Of a stretch of 5,283 nt of DNA, positions 1 through 4,921 are shown piece after piece. How positions within the stretch are numbered: the stretch's first letter is position 1; every line of letters begins with the position of its first letter. The notes below the pieces were generated by a model. The model did not search any database. It had not been told where the DNA came from and saw only the letters and a program-made list of their open reading frames with translations. A program made the translations under genes and the position numbers. This DNA is from DATGQT01 sp035304085 (GTDB taxonomy: Bacteria > Bacteroidota > Rhodothermia > Rhodothermales > Rubricoccaceae): contig DATGQT010000081.1 in assembly GCA_035304085.1 (NCBI GenBank), positions 1-5,283 on the forward strand. Reading direction: 5' to 3'.

Positions 1-73
1 GTAGCGGGGGCGGGATTCGAACCCGCGATCTTCGGGTTATGAGCCCGACGAGATACCACTTCTCCACCCCGCA
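1..73 (-). tRNA. Initiator tRNA-fMet (anticodon CAT), lacking only the final CA
   Basis: Read on the minus strand from 73 down to 1, this folds as a complete cloverleaf. The D-stem is GAGA/TCTC, the anticodon stem TCGGG/CCCGA encloses loop CTCATAA (anticodon at 41-39), and the T-arm has stem GCGGG/CCCGC with loop TTCGAAT. The acceptor pairs positions 2-7 (GCGGGG) with CCCCGC. Three features mark it as initiator rather than elongator: three consecutive G-C pairs in the anticodon stem next to the loop (GGG/CCC), an A11-U24 pair in the D-stem, and no Watson-Crick pair at 1:72 (U1 opposite U72 here; C1/A72 in E. coli). The discriminator is A73 and the first C of CCA is base 1 of the window, so CCA may be genome-encoded. 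The identity is near certain; only the last two bases lie outside. Confidence 0.96.
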
Positions 74-83
74 GTGGGGACGA

Positions 84-115
84 CCAATATACGGGTCCGA
101 GGGGGGCGGCCCCAA
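84..115 (-). promoter_or_regulatory. Promoter of the initiator tRNA gene
   Basis: On the minus strand, TTGGGG (115-110) is followed after 18 bp by TATATT (91-86), which continues to TATATTGG (91-84). This fits a sigma70-like -35/-10 pair. It also matches the Bacteroidota pattern of TTG, about 20 bp, then TAnnTTTG, with one mismatch in the second box. Transcription would begin only a few bases before the tRNA 5' end at 73. The placement and AT content in a very GC-rich gap make this the best promoter by eye in the window. No start site has been mapped. Confidence 0.6.
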
Positions 116-191
116 GCTGCACAGACCAAGGGCGTGTGAAAAGCCCCCGTTACGAGCGCCCTCCCCCGGTACGGCGAACGGGCCGCCGCGC

Positions 192-199
192 TATCTTTC
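192..199 (+). promoter_or_regulatory. Putative -7/-10 box upstream of the DUF1015 gene
   Basis: TATCTTTC matches the Bacteroidota -7 consensus TAnnTTTG at all but the last base. It lies 32 bp upstream of the chosen ATG at 232, the same spacing (30-33 bp) seen for the similar boxes before the genes at 2964 and 3524. No convincing TTG -33 element is visible 17-23 bp upstream. The box argues against extending the gene to the in-frame GTG at 136, because that start would lie upstream of the transcript. The rest of the 74-231 gap shows nothing else beyond the divergent tRNA promoter. Confidence 0.42.
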
Positions 200-231
200 C
201 GGCCCTTCCCTACCGCCCGCTCGCCCGCTCC

Positions 232-1428
232 ATGGCCACGGTCCGCCCGTTCCGGGCCCTCCGTCCCCACCCCGACTACGCCGCCCAGGTCGCCTCCGTC
301 CCCTACGACGTCGTCTCGAGCGCGGAGGCCGCCGAGCTCGCCCGGGGCAAGCCGTTCTCGTTCCTCCACGTCATCCGCCCCGAGATCGACCTCCCGCCGG
401 GCACCGACGAGCACGACGCCGCCGTCTACGAGAAGGGCGCCGAGAACCTCCGCCGCTTCGCCGAGAGCGAGGCGTTCCTCGAAGAGGACGCCCCCGCGCT
501 CTACGTCTACCGCCTCGTCATGAACGGGCGCGCGCAGACGGGCCTCTTCGGGCTCGTCTCCGTGGCCGAGTACGACGCCGACGTCATCCTCAAGCACGAG
601 AAGACGCGGCCCGACAAGGAGGACGACCGCACGCGCCACATCCTCACGCAGCGCGCCCACGCCGAGCCCGTCATGCTCACCTACCGCGGCACCGACGCGA
701 TAGACGACGCCGTGGCCGAGACGACGGAGACCGAGCCGCTCTACGACTTCCAGGCCACCGACTTCGTCCGCCACACGATCTGGAAGGTGCCCGACCCCGC
801 CGTCGTCTCCGGGGCGTTCGAGGAGGTGGACCGGCTCTACGTCGCCGACGGCCACCACCGGAGCGCCGCCGCCAGCCGCGCGGCGAAGGCGCTGCCGGAG
901 GTCGAGGGCGCGCAGCACTTCATGGCCGTGCTCTTCCCGATGGAGGAGATGGAGATCATGCCCTACAACCGCGTGATCAGGAAGCTGCCCGTCGGGAAGC
1001 AGCGGTTCCTCGAGCAGCTCCGCCACCGGTTCGACCTCGAGGAGACGTACTTCGCCGAGCCCGAGGAGCCCGGCACCGTCGGGCTCTACTTCGGCGACGG
1101 CTGGCACCGCCTCCGCCTGCCCGAGACGCGCCGCGACGGCGTCGCCGACACCCTCGACGTCGCCCGCCTCGGCGAGTTCATCCTCGAGCCCATGCTCGGC
1201 ATCACCGACCCCCGCACCGACCGGAACATCGCCTTCGTCGGCGGCATCCGGGGGACGGAGGAGCTCGAGCGGCTCGTGGACGCGGGCGAGGCCGACCTCG
1301 CCGTCGCGATGTACCCCACGAGCCCCGACGAGCTCCTCGACGTCTCCGACGCCGGCGAGCTGATGCCGCCGAAGTCCACCTGGTTCGAGCCGAAGCTCCG
1401 CAGCGGGCTGCTGGTTCATCGTTTTTAG
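232..1428 (+). CDS. DUF1015 family protein (COG4198-type), uncharacterised, serine-gene neighbour
   Basis: This is a 398-residue soluble protein with no signal peptide or membrane segment. It opens with a typical DUF1015 N-terminus (MATVRPFRALRPHP, then VPYDVV at about 23-28). It continues with HEKTR at 122-126, ADGHHRSAAA at 205-214, MPYNRVI at 243-249, and the C-terminal block MPPKSTWFEPKLRSGLL at 378-394. To my recollection of the family these blocks are its conserved signatures, and the length is normal. No reaction is established. The DGHHR loop resembles the conserved loop of ParB/sulfiredoxin-fold proteins, a fold that includes the free-serine kinases SerK and SbnI; that resemblance is an inference from one motif. 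The ATG at 232 was preferred to an in-frame GTG at 136 because family similarity begins here and a promoter-like box lies between the two. The gene sits 99 bp upstream of serA on the same strand and may be co-transcribed with it. Confidence 0.9.
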   Translation: MATVRPFRALRPHPDYAAQVASVPYDVVSSAEAAELARGKPFSFLHVIRPEIDLPPGTDEHDAAVYEKGAENLRRFAESEAFLEEDAPALYVYRLVMNGRAQTGLFGLVSVAEYDADVILKHEKTRPDKEDDRTRHILTQRAHAEPVMLTYRGTDAIDDAVAETTETEPLYDFQATDFVRHTIWKVPDPAVVSGAFEEVDRLYVADGHHRSAAASRAAKALPEVEGAQHFMAVLFPMEEMEIMPYNRVIRKLPVGKQRFLEQLRHRFDLEETYFAEPEEPGTVGLYFGDGWHRLRLPETRRDGVADTLDVARLGEFILEPMLGITDPRTDRNIAFVGGIRGTEELERLVDAGEADLAVAMYPTSPDELLDVSDAGELMPPKSTWFEPKLRSGLLVHRF

Positions 1429-1433
1429 TCTCA

Positions 1434-1521
1434 GGTCGAAGGTCGTACGGTCGAAGGTCAGAGGATCTGTAGACGACGAGCACCTCCGACCTTCGGACCT
1501 TCGACCTTCAGACCTCCGACC
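1434..1521. repeat. Bipartite inverted array of 7/8-bp repeats in the serA leader
   Basis: The left arm (1434-1464) is built of units starting GGTC at 1434, 1441, 1449 and 1456. The 11-mer GGTCGAAGGTC occurs twice, at 1434-1444 and 1449-1459. The right arm (1485-1521) has five units ending in GACC, starting at 1485, 1492, 1500, 1507 and 1515. Unit lengths alternate 7 and 8 bp in both arms, giving a 15-bp super-period. The arms are inverted: GACCTTCGACC at 1496-1506 is the exact complement of both left 11-mers. About 20 bp separate the arms. The array fills nearly the whole gap between the DUF1015 stop and the serA ATG, ending 6 bp before it. As RNA it could fold in several registers into a long hairpin. 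It may be a dispersed genomic repeat, an attenuator-like leader structure or a protein-binding array; the sequence alone does not decide. Confidence 0.85.
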
Positions 1522-1527
1522 CTCCCC

Positions 1528-2730
1528 ATGACCATCCTCATCGCCGACGCCTTCTCCGAGACCGGCCAGCAGCGCCTCCGCGACGCCGGCCACCACGTCG
1601 TCTACGAGCCGAAGCTGAAGGGGGCCGAGCTGACCGAGGCCCTCGCCCGCCGCACCCCCGAGGTCCTCGTCGTCCGCTCGACGAAGGTGACCGAGGCCGA
1701 CCTCGACGCCTCGCCCGACCTCGAGCTCGTCGTCCGCGCCGGCGCCGGCTACGACACCATCGACGTCGACGGCGCCTCGCGGCGCGGCATCTTCGTCGCC
1801 AACTGCCCCGGCAAGAACGCCGCGGCCGTGGCCGAGCTCGCCTTCGGGCTGATCCTCGCCCTCGACCGCCGCATCCCGGACAACGTGGCGCAGGCGCGGG
1901 CCGGGCGGTGGAACAAGGGCGGCTTCTCCGCGGCGCATGGCGTCAAGGGCCGCACGCTCGGCCTCATCGGGATGGGCAACATCGGGCGGGAGATGGTGAC
2001 GCGGGCGCGGGCGTTCGGGATGCCCGTCGTGGCGTGGAGCCGCTCGCTCACCGACGAGGACGCCGAGGCCCTCGGCGTCGCGCGCGCCGCCTCGCCCGTG
2101 GAGGTCGCCCGCCGGGCCGACGTCGTCAGCGTCCACGTCGCCGGGGCGCCCGAGACGAAGCACCTCGTGGACGAGGCGTTCCTCGCGGCGATGAAGCCGG
2201 GCGCCTTCCTCATCAACACCGCGCGCGCCTCCGTCATGGACGAGGCGGCCGTCGCGCGGGCGATGGACGAGAAGGGGATCCGCGTGGCGACGGACGTGCC
2301 CGCGGGCGAGCCGGCGGGGAAGGAGGAGGCGTGGGAGCACCCGCTGGCCAACCACCCCGGCTTCTACGTCACCCACCACATCGGCGCCTCGACGGAGCAG
2401 GCCACCGAGGCCATCGGCGACGAGGCCGTGCGGATCGTGCTCACCTACGCCGAGACCGGGCGCGTCCCCAACGTCGTCAACCTCGCCGAGCGGACGCCCG
2501 CCACGCACCTGCTGACCGTCCGCCACCGCGACAAGGTGGGCGTCCTCGCGGGCGTCCTCGTCGAGATGCGCGAGGCGGGGTGGAACATCCAGGAGATGGA
2601 GAACCTCATCTTCGCCGGGGCCGAGGCCGCCTGCGCCCGCATCCGCTTCGACGGCCACCCCGACCCCGAGACCGTCCGCCGCATCGCCGAGCAGCCCGAC
2701 GTCCTCAACGCCACCGTCATCGCGCTGTAA
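1528..2730 (+). CDS. serA: D-3-phosphoglycerate dehydrogenase with C-terminal ACT domain
   Basis: This cytosolic enzyme oxidises 3-phosphoglycerate to 3-phosphohydroxypyruvate with NAD, the first step of phosphorylated serine synthesis. The 400-residue protein has a split substrate domain (about 1-100 and 290-320) around a Rossmann NAD domain with GMGNIG at 148-153. The expected catalytic trio is present by position: R233 in NTAR, E261 in GEP, and H284 in HHIGAST. R50 and R70 lie in the usual VRS and VRAGAGYD blocks. A single ACT domain covers about 326-400, with H333, D335 and N353 at positions that by eye match the serine-binding H344, N346 and N364 of E. coli SerA, so feedback inhibition is plausible though one residue differs. 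The motif NTARASVMDE departs from the common NTARG(G)xVDE. No clear promoter precedes the ATG; the gap is a repeat array, so read-through from the DUF1015 gene is likely. There is no Shine-Dalgarno. Another 2-hydroxyacid dehydrogenase is possible, but the ACT domain and serC nearby favour SerA. Confidence 0.93.
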   Translation: MTILIADAFSETGQQRLRDAGHHVVYEPKLKGAELTEALARRTPEVLVVRSTKVTEADLDASPDLELVVRAGAGYDTIDVDGASRRGIFVANCPGKNAAAVAELAFGLILALDRRIPDNVAQARAGRWNKGGFSAAHGVKGRTLGLIGMGNIGREMVTRARAFGMPVVAWSRSLTDEDAEALGVARAASPVEVARRADVVSVHVAGAPETKHLVDEAFLAAMKPGAFLINTARASVMDEAAVARAMDEKGIRVATDVPAGEPAGKEEAWEHPLANHPGFYVTHHIGASTEQATEAIGDEAVRIVLTYAETGRVPNVVNLAERTPATHLLTVRHRDKVGVLAGVLVEMREAGWNIQEMENLIFAGAEAACARIRFDGHPDPETVRRIAEQPDVLNATVIAL

Positions 2731-2736
2731 CCGCCC

Positions 2737-2904
2737 GTGGCCCGCCCCTCCACCCTCGTCAAAGGCACGGCCGCCGTCGTCGGCGCGGCGGCGGTGACCG
2801 GGCTGGCCCTCCTGCTCTGGCGCCGGTGGGACCTCCCCGCGCGGATGGAGGAGCGTGGCCGTCCGCCGGCCGTGCCGCCGCGCCGTAGCAGCGAACGCGG
2901 CTGA
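2737..2904 (+). CDS. Possible small single-pass membrane protein (55 residues, GTG start)
   Basis: I do not recognise a family. Starting from GTG 6 bp after the serA stop, the frame encodes MARPSTLVKG, then an uninterrupted hydrophobic stretch at about 10-28 (GTAAVVGAAAVTGLALLLW), then RRW and a polar, arginine- and proline-rich tail ending SSERG. The pattern of short basic N-terminus, one helix with a tryptophan at the interface and a charged tail fits a bitopic membrane protein. Third codon positions are overwhelmingly G or C, as in the neighbouring genes. Tight spacing suggests co-transcription with serA. It ends 20 bp before the next promoter-like element. Doubts: it is short, starts with GTG, has no ribosome-binding sequence, and GC-rich DNA often yields open frames by chance. 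Confidence 0.5.
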   Translation: MARPSTLVKGTAAVVGAAAVTGLALLLWRRWDLPARMEERGRPPAVPPRRSSERG

Positions 2905-2923
2905 GCAGGAACGGCGTGCTGGG

Positions 2924-2933
2924 TGCTATTTTG
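2924..2933 (+). promoter_or_regulatory. Putative extended -10 promoter of the NTF2-like gene
   Basis: TGC-TATTTTG (2924-2933) is an extended -10 (TGn plus TATTTT) and close to the Bacteroidota -7 box. It lies 30 bp upstream of the ATG at 2964. The same TATTTTG heptamer recurs before serC at 3484-3490. No clear -35 hexamer is visible, which is acceptable for an extended -10. It is one of the few AT-rich spots in this region. Confidence 0.45.
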
Positions 2934-2963
2934 TTAGCACTTCTCCTTCAACCACCCTGCCCC

Positions 2964-3425
2964 ATGCGCCGCCTCCTCCCGCTCCTCGCCCTCCTCGCCC
3001 CGGCCGCCGCCCTCGCCCAGCCCGCCGACGCGGCCGACGAGGAGGCCGCCGTCCTCGCCGTCGTCAACGAGCTGTGGGACGCCATGCGCGCCGGCGACTC
3101 GACGCGCGTCCGCGCCGTGCTCCACCCCGAGGCCCGCGGCTACTCCGTCGGCGTCCGCGACGGGCAGGTGGTGCTGTGGCAGGAGGAGACGCTGGACGAG
3201 TTCGTGGCGGCCGTCGGCACGCCGCACGACGAGGTCTGGGACGAGCGCGTCTCGGGCGAGGAGGTCCGCCTCGACGGCCCGCTGGCGACGTACTACGCCG
3301 CGTACGAGTTCTGGCTCGGCGAGCGCCGGAGCCACTGCGGCGTGGACGCCTTCCAGCTCGTCAAGACCGACGACGCGGGCTGGCAGATCTTCGTCCTCTC
3401 GGACACCCGGCGCCTCTGCGAGTGA
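2964..3425 (+). CDS. Exported NTF2-like (SnoaL/DUF4440-type) protein
   Basis: A 153-residue protein with a clear signal peptide: basic MRR, hydrophobic LLPLLALLAPAAALA, and likely cleavage after ALA or AQ near residues 18-19. The mature part (about 25-150) has the outline of a small NTF2-like alpha+beta cone. There is an N-terminal helix EEAAVLAVVNELWDAMRAGD, a turn leading to VRAVLHPEA, a middle strand region ending in TYYAAYEFW (109-117), and the closing strands DAFQLVKTDDAGWQIFVLSDT. This pattern is typical of DUF4440/lumazine-binding-like 'nuclear transport factor 2 family' proteins, which bind or convert small ligands; the substrate cannot be told. C125 and C152 could form a disulfide outside the cytoplasm. 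The ATG at 2964 was preferred to an in-frame GTG at 2916 because the signal peptide begins here and the promoter-like box lies between the two. The gene separates serA from serC and has no obvious link to serine synthesis. Confidence 0.8.
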   Translation: MRRLLPLLALLAPAAALAQPADAADEEAAVLAVVNELWDAMRAGDSTRVRAVLHPEARGYSVGVRDGQVVLWQEETLDEFVAAVGTPHDEVWDERVSGEEVRLDGPLATYYAAYEFWLGERRSHCGVDAFQLVKTDDAGWQIFVLSDTRRLCE

Positions 3426-3448
3426 GCGCGCGTTCTTGACCGAAAAGC

Positions 3449-3489
3449 GACGGCGGGCGGCGGTAGTCGTCCGCCGTCCTCTGTATTTT
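3449..3489 (+). terminator. Probable hairpin terminator after the NTF2-like gene, abutting the serC promoter
   Basis: GACGGCGG (3449-3456) pairs perfectly with CCGCCGTC (3471-3478) around a 14-base loop, 24 bp after the stop codon. It is followed by a T-richer stretch (CTCTGTATTTT, 3479-3489). That would serve as an imperfect U-tract but is also the -10-like box of serC. The loop is large for a classic intrinsic terminator, so the call is moderate. Confidence 0.45.
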
Positions 3490-3490
3490 G
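3484..3490 (+). promoter_or_regulatory. Putative -7/-10 box of serC
   Basis: TATTTTG lies 33 bp upstream of the serC ATG and is identical to the box before the gene at 2964. Its last three bases form the in-frame TTG from which the ORF could be extended, so the extended start would have no leader. A TTGAC at 3436-3440 is too far upstream (43 bp) to be its -35. This suggests serC is transcribed on its own rather than only from the serA side. Confidence 0.45.
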
Positions 3491-3523
3491 CGGTCCCCTC
3501 GTCACGCCACGTCCTTTCCCGTC

Positions 3524-4657
3524 ATGATGCAGCCCGTCCCCGAAGCCCTCGCCCCCGAATCCACGCGCGGCCGCCGCCTCCACAACTTCTCCGCCGGCCC
3601 CGGCGCCCTCCCCGAGGAGGTCATCGAGGAGGTCCGCGCCGAGCTCCCCGTCTACGACGACGTCGGCGCCTCGATCATGGAGATCAGCCACCGCTCGCCG
3701 GCCTACGACGCCGTGCACAACGGCGCCGTCGAGCGGATGAAGCGGCTGCTCGGGCTCGGCGACGGCTGGCACGTGCTCTTCCTCCAGGGCGGCGCCAGCC
3801 TCCAGTTCTACCAGGCCCCCCTCAACTTCCTCCCCGAGGGGGGGAAGGCCGACTACCTCGTGACGGGCTCGTGGAGCAAGAAGGCGCTGAAGGAGGCGAA
3901 GATCGTCGCCGCGAGCCGCGGGGCCACCGTCAACGTCGCCGCGAGCAGCGAGGACGCCCAGTTCAGCTACATCCCCGAGCCCGGCACGTGGCAGCTCGAC
4001 CCGGACGCGGCGTTCCTCCACTTCACGAGCAACAACACCATCTACGGCACCCAATTCCAGGACGAGCCGGAGGTGGACGTCCCGCTCGTCTGCGACGCGT
4101 CGAGCGACTTCCTCAGCCGCCCCATCGCGGTCGAGCGCTACGGGCTCATCTACGCGGGCGCGCAGAAGAACATCGGCCCGGCCGGGACCACGGCCGTCCT
4201 CGTCCGCGAGGACTTCCTCCAGCGCCGCGTGGAGGGCCTCCCGACGCTGCTCGACTACCGCACCCACGTCGGCACCCTCTACCACACCCCCGCCGTCTTC
4301 GCCGTCTACATCGTCGAGAAGGTGCTGAAGTGGATCGAGGCCAACGGCGGCCTCGCCGGGATGACCGCGCGGAACGACCGGAAGGCCGAGACGCTCTACG
4401 GCGCCATCGACGCGACCGACTTCTACACCGGCACCGCGCGGCCGGACTCCCGCTCCAAGATGAACGTGACGTTCCGGCTGCCGAGCGAGGAGCTGGAGGC
4501 GAAGTTCGTCAAGGAGGCGAAAGAGGAGGGACTCCTGGCGCTGAAGGGGTACCGGACCGTCGGCGGCATCCGCGCTTCGATCTACAACGCCGTCAGCCAG
4601 GCGTCGGTGGACGCGCTGGTGGACTTCATGCGGCGGTTCGAGGCGGCCAACGGCTGA
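3524..4657 (+). CDS. serC: Phosphoserine aminotransferase
   Basis: This PLP-dependent class V aminotransferase (fold type I) converts 3-phosphohydroxypyruvate and glutamate to O-phosphoserine and 2-oxoglutarate. Such enzymes can also serve the pyridoxal 5'-phosphate pathway. The 377-residue protein begins its family similarity at NFSAGPGALP (21-30), after a short extra N-terminal tail of about 18 residues. Visible motifs are EISHRSPAY (53-61, with phosphate-binding H56-R57), QGGAS (88-92), NNTIYGTQ (170-177), D191, AGAQKNIGPAG with Schiff-base lysine K215, and GYRTVGGIRASIYNA (342-356). In the last block the usual GHR is GYR (Y343), an atypical residue at a substrate-phosphate contact. The start could be either of two adjacent ATGs, at 3524 or 3527; the open frame back to 3488 is rejected because it runs into the promoter-like box. 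A strong hairpin follows the stop. The gene supplies step two of the pathway begun by the upstream serA. Confidence 0.96.
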   Translation: MMQPVPEALAPESTRGRRLHNFSAGPGALPEEVIEEVRAELPVYDDVGASIMEISHRSPAYDAVHNGAVERMKRLLGLGDGWHVLFLQGGASLQFYQAPLNFLPEGGKADYLVTGSWSKKALKEAKIVAASRGATVNVAASSEDAQFSYIPEPGTWQLDPDAAFLHFTSNNTIYGTQFQDEPEVDVPLVCDASSDFLSRPIAVERYGLIYAGAQKNIGPAGTTAVLVREDFLQRRVEGLPTLLDYRTHVGTLYHTPAVFAVYIVEKVLKWIEANGGLAGMTARNDRKAETLYGAIDATDFYTGTARPDSRSKMNVTFRLPSEELEAKFVKEAKEEGLLALKGYRTVGGIRASIYNAVSQASVDALVDFMRRFEAANG

Positions 4658-4682
4658 CCCGAACCGCTGAAGAGAGGCTGGA

Positions 4683-4716
4683 GGAGCCCCCGCCGGACGC
4701 GTCCGACGGGGGCTCC
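4683..4716 (+). terminator. Strong terminator hairpin after serC
   Basis: GGAGCCCCCG (4683-4692) pairs perfectly with CGGGGGCTCC (4707-4716). After one C/A mismatch the stem continues into the self-complementary 12-mer CGGACGCGTCCG (4694-4705). It begins 25 bp after the serC stop. The downstream sequence (GTTCGTCG) is a poor U-tract, so termination may be Rho-assisted or bidirectional, but the stem itself is the strongest in the window. Confidence 0.7.
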
Positions 4717-4725
4717 GTTCGTCGA

Positions 4726-4761
4726 GCGCGCACCCGCGCAGGGCGTGCCCACGGTGCGCGC
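4726..4761. repeat. Second inverted repeat in the serC-pntA gap
   Basis: GCGCGCACC (4726-4734) and GGTGCGCGC (4753-4761) are perfect 9-bp inverted repeats around an 18-base spacer, which itself holds GGGCGTGCCC (4741-4750). It lies 9 bp beyond the serC terminator stem. It could be a back-up terminator or an operator-like site, or chance in such GC-rich DNA. Bases 4762-4864 that follow show no gene, RNA or clear structure. Confidence 0.4.
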
Positions 4762-4864
4762 GGGCTGCGTGGGAGCAGCTCGTGGAGGGCTCAGGGAGCG
4801 GGTTCCAACGCGTCGGGAAGCGCAGCGGCGGTCCGGCACAAAGCTTGGGAAGTGGCCCGGGGCA

Positions 4865-4893
4865 TTGCGGATTTCACGCCCCGTTCGTACCTA
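4865..4893 (+). promoter_or_regulatory. Putative promoter of pntA
   Basis: TTGCGG (4865-4870) and TACCTA (4888-4893) are separated by 17 bp, an ideal sigma70-like spacing. Transcription would start near 4900, leaving a leader of about 20 bases before the ATG at 4922. The -10 box is only a partial match, and no Shine-Dalgarno follows. The preceding terminator hairpin supports an independent start of transcription here. Confidence 0.42.
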
Positions 4894-4921
4894 ACAGCCC
4901 CCGTTCACAGCCGCGCACGTC

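Noticed and set aside
136..231. N-terminal extension of the DUF1015 protein from a GTG at 136
   Set aside because: The extra 32 residues are Arg/Pro-rich and unlike the family, and a promoter-like TATCTTTC lies inside the stretch.
1434..1521. CRISPR array or mobile-element ends in the DUF1015-serA gap
   Set aside because: Units are only 7-8 bp with no spacers of constant length, and no transposase, target duplication or cas gene is visible.
37..2658. An 873-codon open frame on the minus strand across the DUF1015 and serA genes
   Set aside because: Its protein is low-complexity (Gly, Val, Arg, Asp, Leu-rich) without family motifs, it runs through the tRNA and the repeat array, and it lies opposite two well-recognised genes. 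G/C-rich third positions on the plus strand remove stops from this frame.
2916..2963. N-terminal extension of the NTF2-like protein from a GTG at 2916
   Set aside because: The extension would place a second hydrophobic stretch before a complete signal peptide and overlaps the TGC-TATTTTG promoter-like element.
3293..4285. A 330-codon minus-strand open frame opposite serC
   Set aside because: It is the same compositional effect; the residues have no recognisable domain, while the opposite strand encodes an unmistakable SerC.
4762..4921. A riboswitch or small RNA in the pntA leader
   Set aside because: I found no match to a known aptamer core, and the inferred leader from the likely promoter is only about 20 bases.
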